Shown here piece after piece: positions 1 through 5,543 of a DNA stretch of 7,495 nucleotides; position 1 is the first letter of the stretch; each line of letters starts with the position of its first letter. The notes beneath the pieces were generated by a model. It was not told where the DNA came from. It worked only from the letters and a program-made list of their open reading frames with translations, and made no database searches. The DNA is from Deltaproteobacteria bacterium (GTDB taxonomy: Bacteria; Desulfobacterota; UBA8473). The stretch is from contig DAOWME010000149.1 of assembly GCA_030643245.1 (NCBI GenBank), positions 1 to 7,495 on the forward strand. The letters are read 5' to 3'. The translations under genes and the position numbers were made by a program.

Positions 1-240
1 CTCCCTGGGGCGTGTCGGGACACTTGTCCAGATAGTCGGGAACACCATCACCGTCGCTGTCGAGTGGGCAACCAGATGCGTCTACCGTTGCGCCCTGGGG
101 CGTGTCAGGACACTTGTCCAGATAGTCGGGAACACCATCACCGTCACTGTCAAGCGGGCAACCGGATGCGTCTACCGATATTCCTTTAGGTGTGCCGGGA
201 CACTTGTCCAGATAGTCGGAAACACCATCACCGTCGCTGT
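1..240 (-). repeat. 90-bp tandem coding repeats (TSP3 units)
   Basis: Three consecutive units (about 1-90, 91-180 and 181-240, the last partial) are nearly identical at DNA level. All contain ACTTGTCCAGATAGTCGG and ACACCATCACCGTC at the same phase. Each encodes 30 residues of TSP3. Such repeats can change copy number by recombination. The array continues past the left edge, so the total number is unknown. Confidence 0.9.
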
Positions 241-787
241 CTTCATATGCCGGCTCCCCTCCGAATGCGAAGGTGAGACCCAGGGAATATAAAACGTTGT
301 TAACTGTCGGGCCAAAGGTGATGATGTGTCTCACGTCGGCTCGCAGGGCCACAGCATCCACCAGGAAGAGCTTAACTCCTCCACCATAATTGGCCAAGAA
401 ATCTGTATCGTTCTCGCCCGCATCAGGGTCCATATAGATACCACCGATACCAGCGGCAAGGTATGGCACCAGTTTTCCCGACGGCAGAAAATGATACAGG
501 GCATCGAGACGATAGAGGCTTACGTCCACATCGCTACCGCTCCCCTCGTATTCAGTGTCAACTTGGTTGAAGACTGTTTCGAGACCCCACTTTTCGTTCA
601 GATTGTACCCCAATCCTATGCCATAGGTAACCTCGTCATCGATACTTTGATCGCCTTCAAAGACATACCCACCGGCAAAAGGCGACAGGGTAAATGAACC
701 GGATTTATTTTCTGCCGCTACATTCCCGGCAATACCCAGCGAAAGTAGTATGACTCCAAATAACATAATTAGTTTCCTCACCCTCAT
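1..787 (-). CDS. OmpA-like outer-membrane beta-barrel protein with TSP3 repeats (partial, 3' end off the window)
   Basis: The frame reads from an ATG at 787 down to base 1 without a stop: 262 codons seen, C-terminus missing. An AAGGAGGG ribosome site (793-800) fixes the start. Residues 1-25 form a signal peptide (MRVRKLIMLFGVILLSLGIA, then ...NVAA before EN). Residues about 30-177 show alternating aromatic and glycine-rich strands ending in LGLTFAFGG, typical of an OmpA-type or OMP_b-brl barrel. From residue 183 come DSDGDGVPDYLDKCPDTPQG units with a 30-residue period. These are thrombospondin type 3 repeats with Ca-binding Asp ladders and a cysteine pair. Proteins of this build usually end in an OmpA peptidoglycan-binding domain; that part would lie left of the window and is inferred. 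The likely role is an envelope structural protein or porin. A long plus-strand frame at 326-697 is only its antisense shadow. No convincing promoter was seen upstream. Confidence 0.9.
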   Translation of the reverse strand, partial: MRVRKLIMLFGVILLSLGIAGNVAAENKSGSFTLSPFAGGYVFEGDQSIDDEVTYGIGLGYNLNEKWGLETVFNQVDTEYEGSGSDVDVSLYRLDALYHFLPSGKLVPYLAAGIGGIYMDPDAGENDTDFLANYGGGVKLFLVDAVALRADVRHIITFGPTVNNVLYSLGLTFAFGGEPAYEDSDGDGVSDYLDKCPGTPKGISVDASGCPLDSDGDGVPDYLDKCPDTPQGATVDASGCPLDSDGDGVPDYLDKCPDTPQG

Positions 788-854
788 GATTTCCCTCCTT
801 TTTCTCTTTAATGTTTAGTTGCTCTATGAACACAGATACTCTGAACATATTTTA

Positions 855-966
855 TCTCATCTTCAGGCTGCCTTTGCAGACCCTCAATTTCAAAACCCTT
901 TAAATGGGAACTCCTCTTCCTGCGGCTTTGAGCTTGCGGATCGAACAAACTAAACCCAAATCTGAT
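855..966 (+). repeat. Family A repeat, degenerate copy
   Basis: This stretch aligns with the cores of the copies at 5582-5690 and after 7390. Shared blocks are CTCATCTTCAGG, CCTGCGG, GATCGAACAAA and AAATCTGA, in the same order and similar spacing. The terminal inverted repeats of the intact copy are no longer recognisable here, so this is an old, eroded copy. It lies upstream of both the outer-membrane gene and the vor operon. Confidence 0.75.
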
Positions 967-997
967 GTAAATTTCCCTAACTCTATAAAATTTCGAC

Positions 998-1235
998 CTG
1001 TGCAGTTACACAAACCCAGTGTCTTGAAGTGTCTCCGATGATTCAGTTAACAGGATTGCGTTAAGCGCCGGCTGCTTGTTTCGTTTGCTTGTTATACGTA
1101 AGGATCTGGCAAACATCCAAATATACATAAGAGACGTATCAACCCATTACACATACAACCTTATGCCAGATTGTAGTTCATAACAAGCAAACGAAATAAG
1201 TAGTCGGCAAGCGGTAAACCTGACCAACTGCACAG
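998..1235. mobile_element. Family B palindromic element (MITE-like)
   Basis: Both ends carry CTGTGCAGTT in inverted orientation (998-1007 and 1226-1235). Inside, arms at 1067-1111 and 1164-1208 pair over 45 nt with 35 matches; the core TTTCGTTTGCTTGTTAT is perfect in both. The right half (1152-1235, read on minus) matches 6299-6382 over 84 bp without gaps at about 86%. It has no coding capacity, so it is a non-autonomous repeat. The transposase that moved it is not identifiable from the window. Confidence 0.7.
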
Positions 1236-1334
1236 TTTGATTTTTTTTACCAACACTGGCAGAGGAAATGGTTAAATTTTCTCAAATACATACTTAATAG
1301 GTCGACACAAAACCAAGAAGGGAGTTCGTTAGTT

Positions 1335-2408
1335 ATGACAGAACGAATTTTAACCACAGGTAATGAAGCGATCGGATATGGAGCGATCTATGCAGGTTGC
1401 AGGCATTTTTTCGGCTACCCCATTACACCTCAGAACCAATGCACTGAGTTTTTTGCCAGGGAGCTTCCAAAAGTGGGAGGCGTATTTGTTCAATCGGAGA
1501 GCGAAACCGCTTCAATAAACATGGTATACGGCGCTGCCGGGGCAGGGGTAAGGGCCATGACCTCCACTGCCAGTGTGGGATTCAGCCTCATGCAGGAGGG
1601 TATTTCTCATATTGCAATGGCTGAGCTGCCATGCGTTGTCGTAGATGTTCAGCGAGGGGGCCCAGGTATGGGAACGACCCAGACAGCCCAGATGGACTAC
1701 TTCCAGGTTACCAAGGGGGGCGGACATGGCGGCTATAGAAATATCGTCCTTGCTCCTGACTCTGTGCAGGAGTGTTTTGACTTTATCCAGTTGGCCTTTT
1801 TCCTGGCAGATAAATACAGAAATCTGGTATTTGTTCTCTCAGACGGCATAATAGCGGAGATGGCGGAATCCATAGAATTAAAGACCCTCGAGTTCGACCC
1901 GTTGCCGGAAAAGGACTGGGCATTAACAGGCAAGGCCCAGAGAGGAGGGAACAGGAATTTTATCTCTTGTTCCAACCTTCTTAAAAGACCAACCAGGGAT
2001 GGGTTAAAGGCTTTGGGGGATAAATATCATGAGATCGAAGCCAATGAGGTCAGGCATGAGAGATACATGATTGATGACGCGGACTTCATCCTTGTTGCGT
2101 ACGGCTCTTCCTCCCGCACATCAAAAGAAGCTGTTGATATGGCACGGGCAGAGGGCCTCAAGGTAGGGCTGATTCGTCCCATAACCCTCTGGCCTTTTCC
2201 CCAAGAAACCATAAAAGGCCTGACCTCTCAAGCCGGCAGGTTTCTGGTTATAGAGGATGGTCTGGAACAGATGGTTGAGGATGTGAGAAGCGCTGTGGAA
2301 GGAAAGGCACAGGTCCATTTCCTTGGGGGAATTGCACGTCATGAACCGGGACCGGGAGGGATGATATTCCCAGACAGGATTTTTGAGGAGGTGAAGAGGC
2401 TGATATGA
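1335..2408 (+). CDS. vorB: 2-oxoacid:ferredoxin oxidoreductase alpha subunit, VorB type
   Basis: This 357-residue protein is the alpha subunit of a ketoisovalerate-type (VOR) 2-oxoacid:ferredoxin oxidoreductase. With its partners it would convert 2-oxoacids, CoA and oxidised ferredoxin to acyl-CoA, CO2 and reduced ferredoxin in the cytoplasm. Visible signatures are TTGNEAIGYGA near the N-terminus, YPITP at 28-32, QSESETAS at 53-60, MTSTASVGFSLMQEG at about 75-89, RGGPGMGTTQ at 107-116 and KGGGHG. A C-terminal domain II starts near residue 247 (DDADFILVAYGSSS, then GLIRPITLWPFP). Length matches stand-alone VorB proteins, with gamma not fused. An AAGGGAG site lies about 11 nt before the ATG. 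The beta gene follows with a 4-bp overlap. Family assignment is firm. Substrate preference (branched-chain versus other 2-oxoacids) is by resemblance to VorB and is not proven. Confidence 0.93.
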   Translation: MTERILTTGNEAIGYGAIYAGCRHFFGYPITPQNQCTEFFARELPKVGGVFVQSESETASINMVYGAAGAGVRAMTSTASVGFSLMQEGISHIAMAELPCVVVDVQRGGPGMGTTQTAQMDYFQVTKGGGHGGYRNIVLAPDSVQECFDFIQLAFFLADKYRNLVFVLSDGIIAEMAESIELKTLEFDPLPEKDWALTGKAQRGGNRNFISCSNLLKRPTRDGLKALGDKYHEIEANEVRHERYMIDDADFILVAYGSSSRTSKEAVDMARAEGLKVGLIRPITLWPFPQETIKGLTSQAGRFLVIEDGLEQMVEDVRSAVEGKAQVHFLGGIARHEPGPGGMIFPDRIFEEVKRLI

Positions 2409-3175
2409 AAGAAAAAAAGAGAGAAATGGAAAAAGTATACGGCAGGCCCAGACTGAGGAAAGACTTGCCTCTAATGTATTGCCCTGGCTGTCACTATGGT
2501 ATCATAACATCACTGGTTGCAGAAGTCATAGAGGAGTTGGGAATCGAAGGGAATACCATCGGTGTCTCTTCCGTGGGCTGCACATTTGTTACCACCCAAT
2601 ATTTCGACCTTGATTTTATAGACAGCGCCCATGGAAGATCTCCTGCCGTTGCTACGGGAATAAAACATGCGCACTTTGGAAAACCAATCGTATTTACTAT
2701 GCAGGGTGACGGAGACCTGGCAGCCATAGGCATGGGCTGCATTATAAATGCCATAAATCGCTTTGAAAAGATCACCACTATCTTCTTGAATAATGCAATC
2801 TATGGGACAACAGGCGGTCAATTGGCACCAACGACTTTACTGGGTCAAAAGACAACGACGACGCCTAATGGCCGGGATCCCGAATCTGCAGGATTTCCAA
2901 TACATATTGCAGAGTTTTTCTCAAATCTAAAGGGAATTTCCTATTCCGCCCGCTGCGCTGTCAATACGCCGGCTAACTATAACAAGGCACGAAAGTCCTT
3001 AAAGACTGCATTTCAAAAACAGGTGGATGGCGTTGGTTACAGCATTGTAGAATTTCTCTCCGCATGTCCGGGGTCGTGGAAATTATCTCCTAAAGATGCA
3101 ATGAAGCGGATAGCGGATGAGATGATACCGGAGTACCCTCTTGGTGAATTCAAAAATGTTGATAATATTACATAG
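2405..3175 (+). CDS. vorA: 2-oxoacid:ferredoxin oxidoreductase beta subunit (TPP and Fe-S binding)
   Basis: This 256-residue beta subunit carries the thiamine pyrophosphate and the proximal [4Fe-4S] cluster. CPGCHYG at 26-32 (C26, C29), C59 in SVGCTF and C221 in SACPGSW match the four cluster cysteines of this family. HGRSPAVATGIK (76-87), GDGD at 101-104 and NNAIYG at 129-134 form the TPP/Mg site. GGQLAPTTLLGQKTTTTP follows as in VorA/KorB proteins. The start at 2405 overlaps the alpha stop (ATGA), which suggests translational coupling; GAGGAGGTG lies upstream inside alpha. An ATG at 2426 is an alternative start and would keep every motif. Subunit letter names differ between databases; here beta is called vorA. 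Confidence 0.92.
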   Translation: MKEKKREMEKVYGRPRLRKDLPLMYCPGCHYGIITSLVAEVIEELGIEGNTIGVSSVGCTFVTTQYFDLDFIDSAHGRSPAVATGIKHAHFGKPIVFTMQGDGDLAAIGMGCIINAINRFEKITTIFLNNAIYGTTGGQLAPTTLLGQKTTTTPNGRDPESAGFPIHIAEFFSNLKGISYSARCAVNTPANYNKARKSLKTAFQKQVDGVGYSIVEFLSACPGSWKLSPKDAMKRIADEMIPEYPLGEFKNVDNIT

Positions 3176-3389
3176 TAAAAACAATTAAGAGTTAAAAATG
3201 AAGCATCTAATATGATTTAATTACATAGGAAATCCCGTTTTAGTGTTTTGATGGTTTTAATCGTTAAGATGGTTTAATTCGTTACTTTATGCTCTTAACG
3301 AACCAAACGAACTAAACCATCTTAACGTTCGTAACATCGTCTTAACTCTACATTCTTAATTACTAAATTAGCATCAAGGAGGTATATAT
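3176..3389. other. Intra-operon gap between beta and gamma subunit genes
   Basis: This gap is very AT-rich and non-coding. It contains a near-tandem direct repeat (GATGGTTTTAATCGTTA at about 3250-3266, then GATGGTTTAATTCGTTA at 3269-3284), a long hairpin (3262-3327), and further TTAACTC/GAGTTAA half-sites near both ends. It finishes with AAGGAGGT at 3375-3382, a strong ribosome site for the gamma gene. No open frame is visible. The missing ferredoxin-like delta subunit is not encoded here. Confidence 0.7.
3262..3327. repeat. Long hairpin inside the vor operon
   Basis: The left arm 3262-3283 and right arm 3306-3327 are inverted copies matching at 21 of 22 positions (CGTTAAGATGGTTTA, one mismatch, TTCGTT), around a 22-nt loop. 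There is no T-run after the right arm, so it is not a canonical intrinsic terminator. The arms are richer in A-T than G-C. It could be a REP/BIME-like insertion, an mRNA processing or stability element, or an attenuator affecting gamma expression. Confidence 0.75.
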
Positions 3390-3944
3390 ATGGAAACAAC
3401 TCAGACCACAAAAAAGGTTGTAAAATTAGGTGGGTTGGGGGGGCAGGGAGTGTTGACTGCCGGATTATTGTTGGCCCAGGCGGGCATGAATAGTTTCAAA
3501 CATGTAACATGGTTCCCTTCCTATTCTGCGGCGATGCGGGGTGGTGAAGTGGATTGCACTGTAGTCCTTTCTCACAAGGGTATCAACTCTCCAATAATTT
3601 CAAGGCCGGAAATAGTAGTGGCAATGAGTCTCTTTTCCCTGGACCAGCTTGAAGAAAAAGTGGCAGAGGGAGGAATGCTCTTCCTGGACAGCTCCGTGAT
3701 AAAGAGAGAAACCAAAAGGGATGACTTGAGGATATTCAAGATACCTGCAAGCGATCTTGCCGTAAAACTCGGGTCTCATCAGGCATCTAATCTCATTCTC
3801 CTGGGGGCTTTATCAAAGGCAACGGAAATACTCCCTTTGGAGGACATAAAAGTTGAGCTGGACAGGAAACTGGAGGAGGAAGGAAAGGAGTCTTTAATAC
3901 CCCTCAACAGGCAGGCCCTGGAAAGAGGAGCTTCTTTAATCTAA
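3390..3944 (+). CDS. 2-oxoacid:ferredoxin oxidoreductase gamma subunit
   Basis: This 184-residue protein is the stand-alone gamma subunit of the same oxidoreductase. The family supplies the CoA-binding side of the enzyme. GGLGGQGVLTAG at 14-25 is the family glycine-rich motif, and FPSYSAAMRGGEVDCTVVLS at 42-61 is the second signature. GSHQASNLILLGAL lies near 128-141. A strong AAGGAGGT sits 7 nt before the ATG, giving it its own efficient translation start despite the 214-nt gap after beta. It is named vorC or vorG/porG depending on the database, so no symbol is given. No clear terminator follows. The 4Fe-4S delta subunit expected in four-subunit enzymes is absent on both sides. Confidence 0.92.
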   Translation: METTQTTKKVVKLGGLGGQGVLTAGLLLAQAGMNSFKHVTWFPSYSAAMRGGEVDCTVVLSHKGINSPIISRPEIVVAMSLFSLDQLEEKVAEGGMLFLDSSVIKRETKRDDLRIFKIPASDLAVKLGSHQASNLILLGALSKATEILPLEDIKVELDRKLEEEGKESLIPLNRQALERGASLI

Positions 3945-4359
3945 CATTATCCGGATTTAGAACTTTATTCCTTAAAAAAAGGCGTTGGTTGGAAAGAGAG
4001 TGGCGATTAATCAGCTCTGCTACCGTGATGCGTGGTTAAGACATAGGCTCTATATGGGTTCCAGGTTGGTGACTGTTTTTAACTTATTCTGAGGGTTTTC
4101 CACAAGAGGAAGAGGGCACAAAGTAAAAATAATCCAATAGGTTACATATAGGCATTTCAACTGATTGCAAAGGTTATATGAAGATATTGGTATACCAACC
4201 TGGAATCCATATAGAGCCAAAAAGTATTGGAAAATAAGTGTTCACTGGTTGATTACTGTAAGGAAATTTTCCCTAAAGTCCTTTACCGTCAATATAGCCA
4301 AAAGGATTGTCACGTGCAGTACAGTTGGCGCAAAAAATATGCCGAACGGTATTGGTTCA
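3945..4359. other. Gene-poor stretch between gamma subunit and vapC
   Basis: No confidently coding frame lies here. It holds the inverted-repeat element at 4046-4218 and the beginning of a short unassigned frame (4227-4385). An A-run at 3974-3980 follows the gamma gene, but no GC-rich stem precedes a T-run, so no terminator for the vor operon is called. The vor operon (plus) and vapBC (minus) converge across this stretch. Confidence 0.5.
4046..4218. mobile_element. 173-bp inverted-repeat element (family D, MITE-like)
   Basis: Terminal arms 4046-4070 and 4194-4218 are inverted copies matching at 24 of 25 positions, beginning GGCTCTATATGG and ending AGGTTGGT. The interior has no substantial frame. 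The GGCTCT tip resembles ends of ISL3-family insertion sequences, so it may be a non-autonomous derivative; that link is inference. The flanking 8-mers (AAGACATA and AAAAAGTA) are not a clean target duplication. Confidence 0.65.
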
Positions 4360-4385
4360 TTATTCAAAAAGGTTTATTGAAATGA
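4227..4385 (+). pseudogene. Short unassigned frame, possible gene remnant (52 aa)
   Basis: A frame from TTG 4227 to TGA 4383-4385 reads LENKCSLVDYCKEIFPKVLY, then RQYSQKDCHVQYSWRKKYAE and RYWFIIQKGLLK. It is rich in aromatic and basic residues and looks more protein-like than the overlapping frame that opens at 4165. No ribosome site precedes the TTG, and the frame is closed upstream by a stop at 4209-4211. It overlaps the 3' end of vapC on the opposite strand by 26 bp. I do not recognise the family. It may be the tail of a gene disrupted by the neighbouring element, or chance. Confidence 0.25.
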
Positions 4386-4758
4386 TGTCCCGATAATGGA
4401 AGAAATCTTTATCCGTAGTAAAAATCGATACATCTAATCTCTTTGCAACAGCACATATGAGGAAATCAATATGGGAGCCTTGAATACCTTTTTTCCTGCA
4501 TTGATTGCACAATTCGGCGGCCAATTCATAATCACAATCTTGAACGGGTGTATTTTCAAAATAGGAAAGTTTTTCTTTCAGTCTTTCGAATTTGCGGAAA
4601 TCACTATAACCAGATAAAATTTCTTGTCGAATTGGGCCTATAATGAGAGTCCTTTGATCTCTGATTAGAGATATAAGTTGATCAATTTCACATTGATATT
4701 CTTTATTGCTGGTACGTAAAGCGTAAGACCAGATGGTGGTATCAACAAGAACTTTCAC
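4360..4758 (-). CDS. vapC: VapC family toxin, PIN-domain ribonuclease
   Basis: This 132-residue protein is a PIN-domain endoribonuclease, the toxin of a type II toxin-antitoxin pair. The acidic Mg-binding residues are in place: D6 in VDTTIWS, E46 in IRQEILSG, D98 in SHIDFLI, and D116 (with D118) in FTTDKDF. The length is normal for VapC, so it appears intact. Translation starts at a GTG (4758) that overlaps the antitoxin stop in a GTGA, so the two are translationally coupled. Family members cut tRNA or rRNA; the target here cannot be read from the sequence. The gene is noticeably more AT-rich than the vor operon, consistent with separate acquisition. Its last 26 bp overlap a dubious frame on the other strand. 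Confidence 0.92.
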   Translation of the reverse strand: MKVLVDTTIWSYALRTSNKEYQCEIDQLISLIRDQRTLIIGPIRQEILSGYSDFRKFERLKEKLSYFENTPVQDCDYELAAELCNQCRKKGIQGSHIDFLICAVAKRLDVSIFTTDKDFFHYRDIISINLFE

Positions 4759-4952
4759 CGATTTCTTCCTTTCTTATAATCATAGTCAGGATCAGGGTCC
4801 ATTTTCCCGAAAAGATTTATTATTTCCACTTGTTGATATCTATTAATAAGTTCTTTTAAAGCCAAATTAACAGTATCTTTTTTAGTTTTTTGACCACTCA
4901 CCTCTAATGCTTTTCGCAATAATTCTTGATCTATAGCTAAATTTGTAGGCAT
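4755..4952 (-). CDS. vapB: VapB family antitoxin
   Basis: This 65-residue protein has the VapB layout. The N-terminal part, MPTNLAIDQELLRKALEVSG, then KTKKDTVNLALKELINRYQQ, is a ribbon-helix-helix type DNA-binding module (about residues 1-42). A C-terminal acidic/basic tail (LFGKMDPDPDYDYKKGRNR) should wrap and inhibit the VapC active site. A strong AAGGAGGAGG (4959-4968) lies 6 nt before the ATG. The stop overlaps the vapC start by 4 bp. By family precedent VapB with VapC represses its own promoter; a candidate operator is at 4974-4993. Confidence 0.9.
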   Translation of the reverse strand: MPTNLAIDQELLRKALEVSGQKTKKDTVNLALKELINRYQQVEIINLFGKMDPDPDYDYKKGRNR

Positions 4953-4973
4953 ATTTAACCTCCTCCTTTTTTA

Positions 4974-4993
4974 CACACAATACCACACAATAC
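4974..4993. promoter_or_regulatory. Candidate VapBC operator: perfect tandem 10-bp repeat
   Basis: CACACAATAC occurs twice back to back (4974-4983 and 4984-4993). It covers the -10 box and most of the spacer of the vapBC promoter. A 10-bp period places both copies on the same face of DNA, which suits cooperative binding by ribbon-helix-helix antitoxin dimers. Binding itself is inferred from family behaviour. Confidence 0.5.
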
Positions 4994-5005
4994 AATGTAT
5001 GTCAA
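4977..5005 (-). promoter_or_regulatory. vapBC promoter (sigma70-type)
   Basis: On the minus strand, a perfect -35 TTGACA (5005-5000) is followed by a 17-nt spacer and -10 TATTGT (4982-4977). Transcription would begin near 4970, just ahead of the antitoxin ribosome site, giving a short leader. The -35 sits about 17 bp beyond the stop of the transposase fragment. Confidence 0.75.
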
Positions 5006-5021
5006 AGGCTAATGGCACGCA

Positions 5022-5327
5022 TCACCTGCGCCCAAAGTCCGAATGGGCACCCACAAGGGGCGCCCCTACCAAAATAATGATGCCGTGGATGTGGTTCGGC
5101 ATGATGATGAACGCATCCAGATCAATATTGGGGAAACGATCCGGCAATTTGTTCCATACGGTTTCGACCATTGGCCCTGAATCATCCAATACCATTTCCC
5201 CATCCACGATTTCGCCAAACAAACATGCCCTGTTCCGTGTGCAAATGATCACAAAATATGCCCCGGCATGAGAATAATCATATCCGCGTAACCGGACAGA
5301 ACGACGATTTCTGTTGGTCGTATTCAA
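5022..5327 (-). pseudogene. REP-associated tyrosine transposase (RAYT, Y1/IS200-like), N-terminal fragment
   Basis: This 101-residue fragment keeps the N-terminal signature of RAYT proteins: NRRSVRLRGYDYSHAGAYFV near 8-27, CLFGEIVDGEMVLDDSG near 35-51, and the HUH motif in MPNHIHGIII near 76-85. Full-length relatives are considerably longer and carry the catalytic tyrosine downstream; that part is missing, so it should be inactive. The frame ends in a TGA at 5024-5022, 17 bp from the vapBC promoter. It can only start at a TTG (5327) with no good ribosome site, and the frame further upstream lacks an ATG, so the 5' end has probably decayed as well. The last residues (VGAPLVGA) derive from a REP-like hairpin. 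Confidence 0.85.
5045..5065. repeat. REP-like GC-rich hairpin inside the transposase fragment
   Basis: GGGCACCC (5045-5052) and GGGCGCCC (5058-5065) pair at 7 of 8 positions around a 5-nt loop. On the minus strand it is translated as part of VGAPLVGA. Small GC-rich palindromes of this kind are the natural substrates of RAYT enzymes. Confidence 0.55.
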
Positions 5328-5383
5328 ACCGTTACCGCCTTTTTTATAGTTTTTAATTTCTGAAAACCATTAAGGAGTATAAT

Positions 5384-5542
5384 TTGCCCGTCCCTTTTTC
5401 CCGCCCTTGGGCGGTTCGTGAATTGGGCGTATCCTTTAAAGACCTGGCTCGGCGGCTGGAAATGAGCGGGTCTGGTATGGGGCTATCGGTGGAGAGGGGA
5501 GAAGGGATTGCGCGGGGAAAGGGATTCGCCTTAATCAAATGA
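5384..5542 (+). pseudogene. C-terminal HTH tail of a RAYT-type transposase (52-aa remnant)
   Basis: The plus frame 5384-5542 reads RPWAVRELGVSFKDLARRLE, then MSGSGMGLSVERGEGIARGK and GFALIK before a TGA. This is the helix-turn-helix tail (AVREL-x-S-x-DLARRL-x-MS-x-x-RGE) seen at the C-terminus of some REP-associated/Y1 transposases of deltaproteobacteria. The Y1 catalytic core is missing upstream: the frame is closed by a TAA at 5354-5356. By chance or otherwise, AAGGAG at 5372-5377 lies 6 nt before the TTG at 5384, so a small HTH protein could be made. It points away from the N-terminal fragment at 5022-5327, so the two are not one simply frameshifted gene. A family A element begins right after its stop. 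Confidence 0.6.
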
Positions 5543-5543
5543 G

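Larger units (their letters stand above)
788..1334. other. Intergenic region between divergent genes, filled with repeats
   Basis: No gene is seen here. The stretch separates the minus-strand outer-membrane gene from the plus-strand vor operon, so promoters for both should lie in it. It is mostly an eroded family A repeat (about 855-966) followed by the family B palindrome (998-1235). Between 1236 and 1334 the DNA is AT-rich, with a T-run at 1241-1248 and an AAGGGAG ribosome site just before 1335. I could not find a -35/-10 pair good enough to call. Confidence 0.6.

Noticed and set aside
1..240. Regular repeats that might suggest a CRISPR array
   Set aside because: The units are contiguous 90-bp coding repeats in frame with a TSP3 protein; there are no variable spacers.
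326..697. 123-codon plus-strand frame
   Set aside because: It lies antisense within the clear signal-peptide/beta-barrel gene and has no protein-like motifs or ribosome site of its own.
1040..1235. Integron attC-like sites (TAACAAGCAAACG and GTTATAC flanks)
   Set aside because: The R/L box layout does not form a complete attC, no cassette gene or integrase is present, and the family B repeat explains the symmetry.
1255..1275. Sigma54-type promoter (TGGCA start) upstream of vorB
   Set aside because: The GC of the -12 element is not at the required spacing from the GG of the -24 element.
4165..4380. 71-codon plus frame starting at 4165
   Set aside because: It runs through the right arm of the family D element, has no ribosome site, overlaps vapC, and reads less like protein than the adjacent frame.
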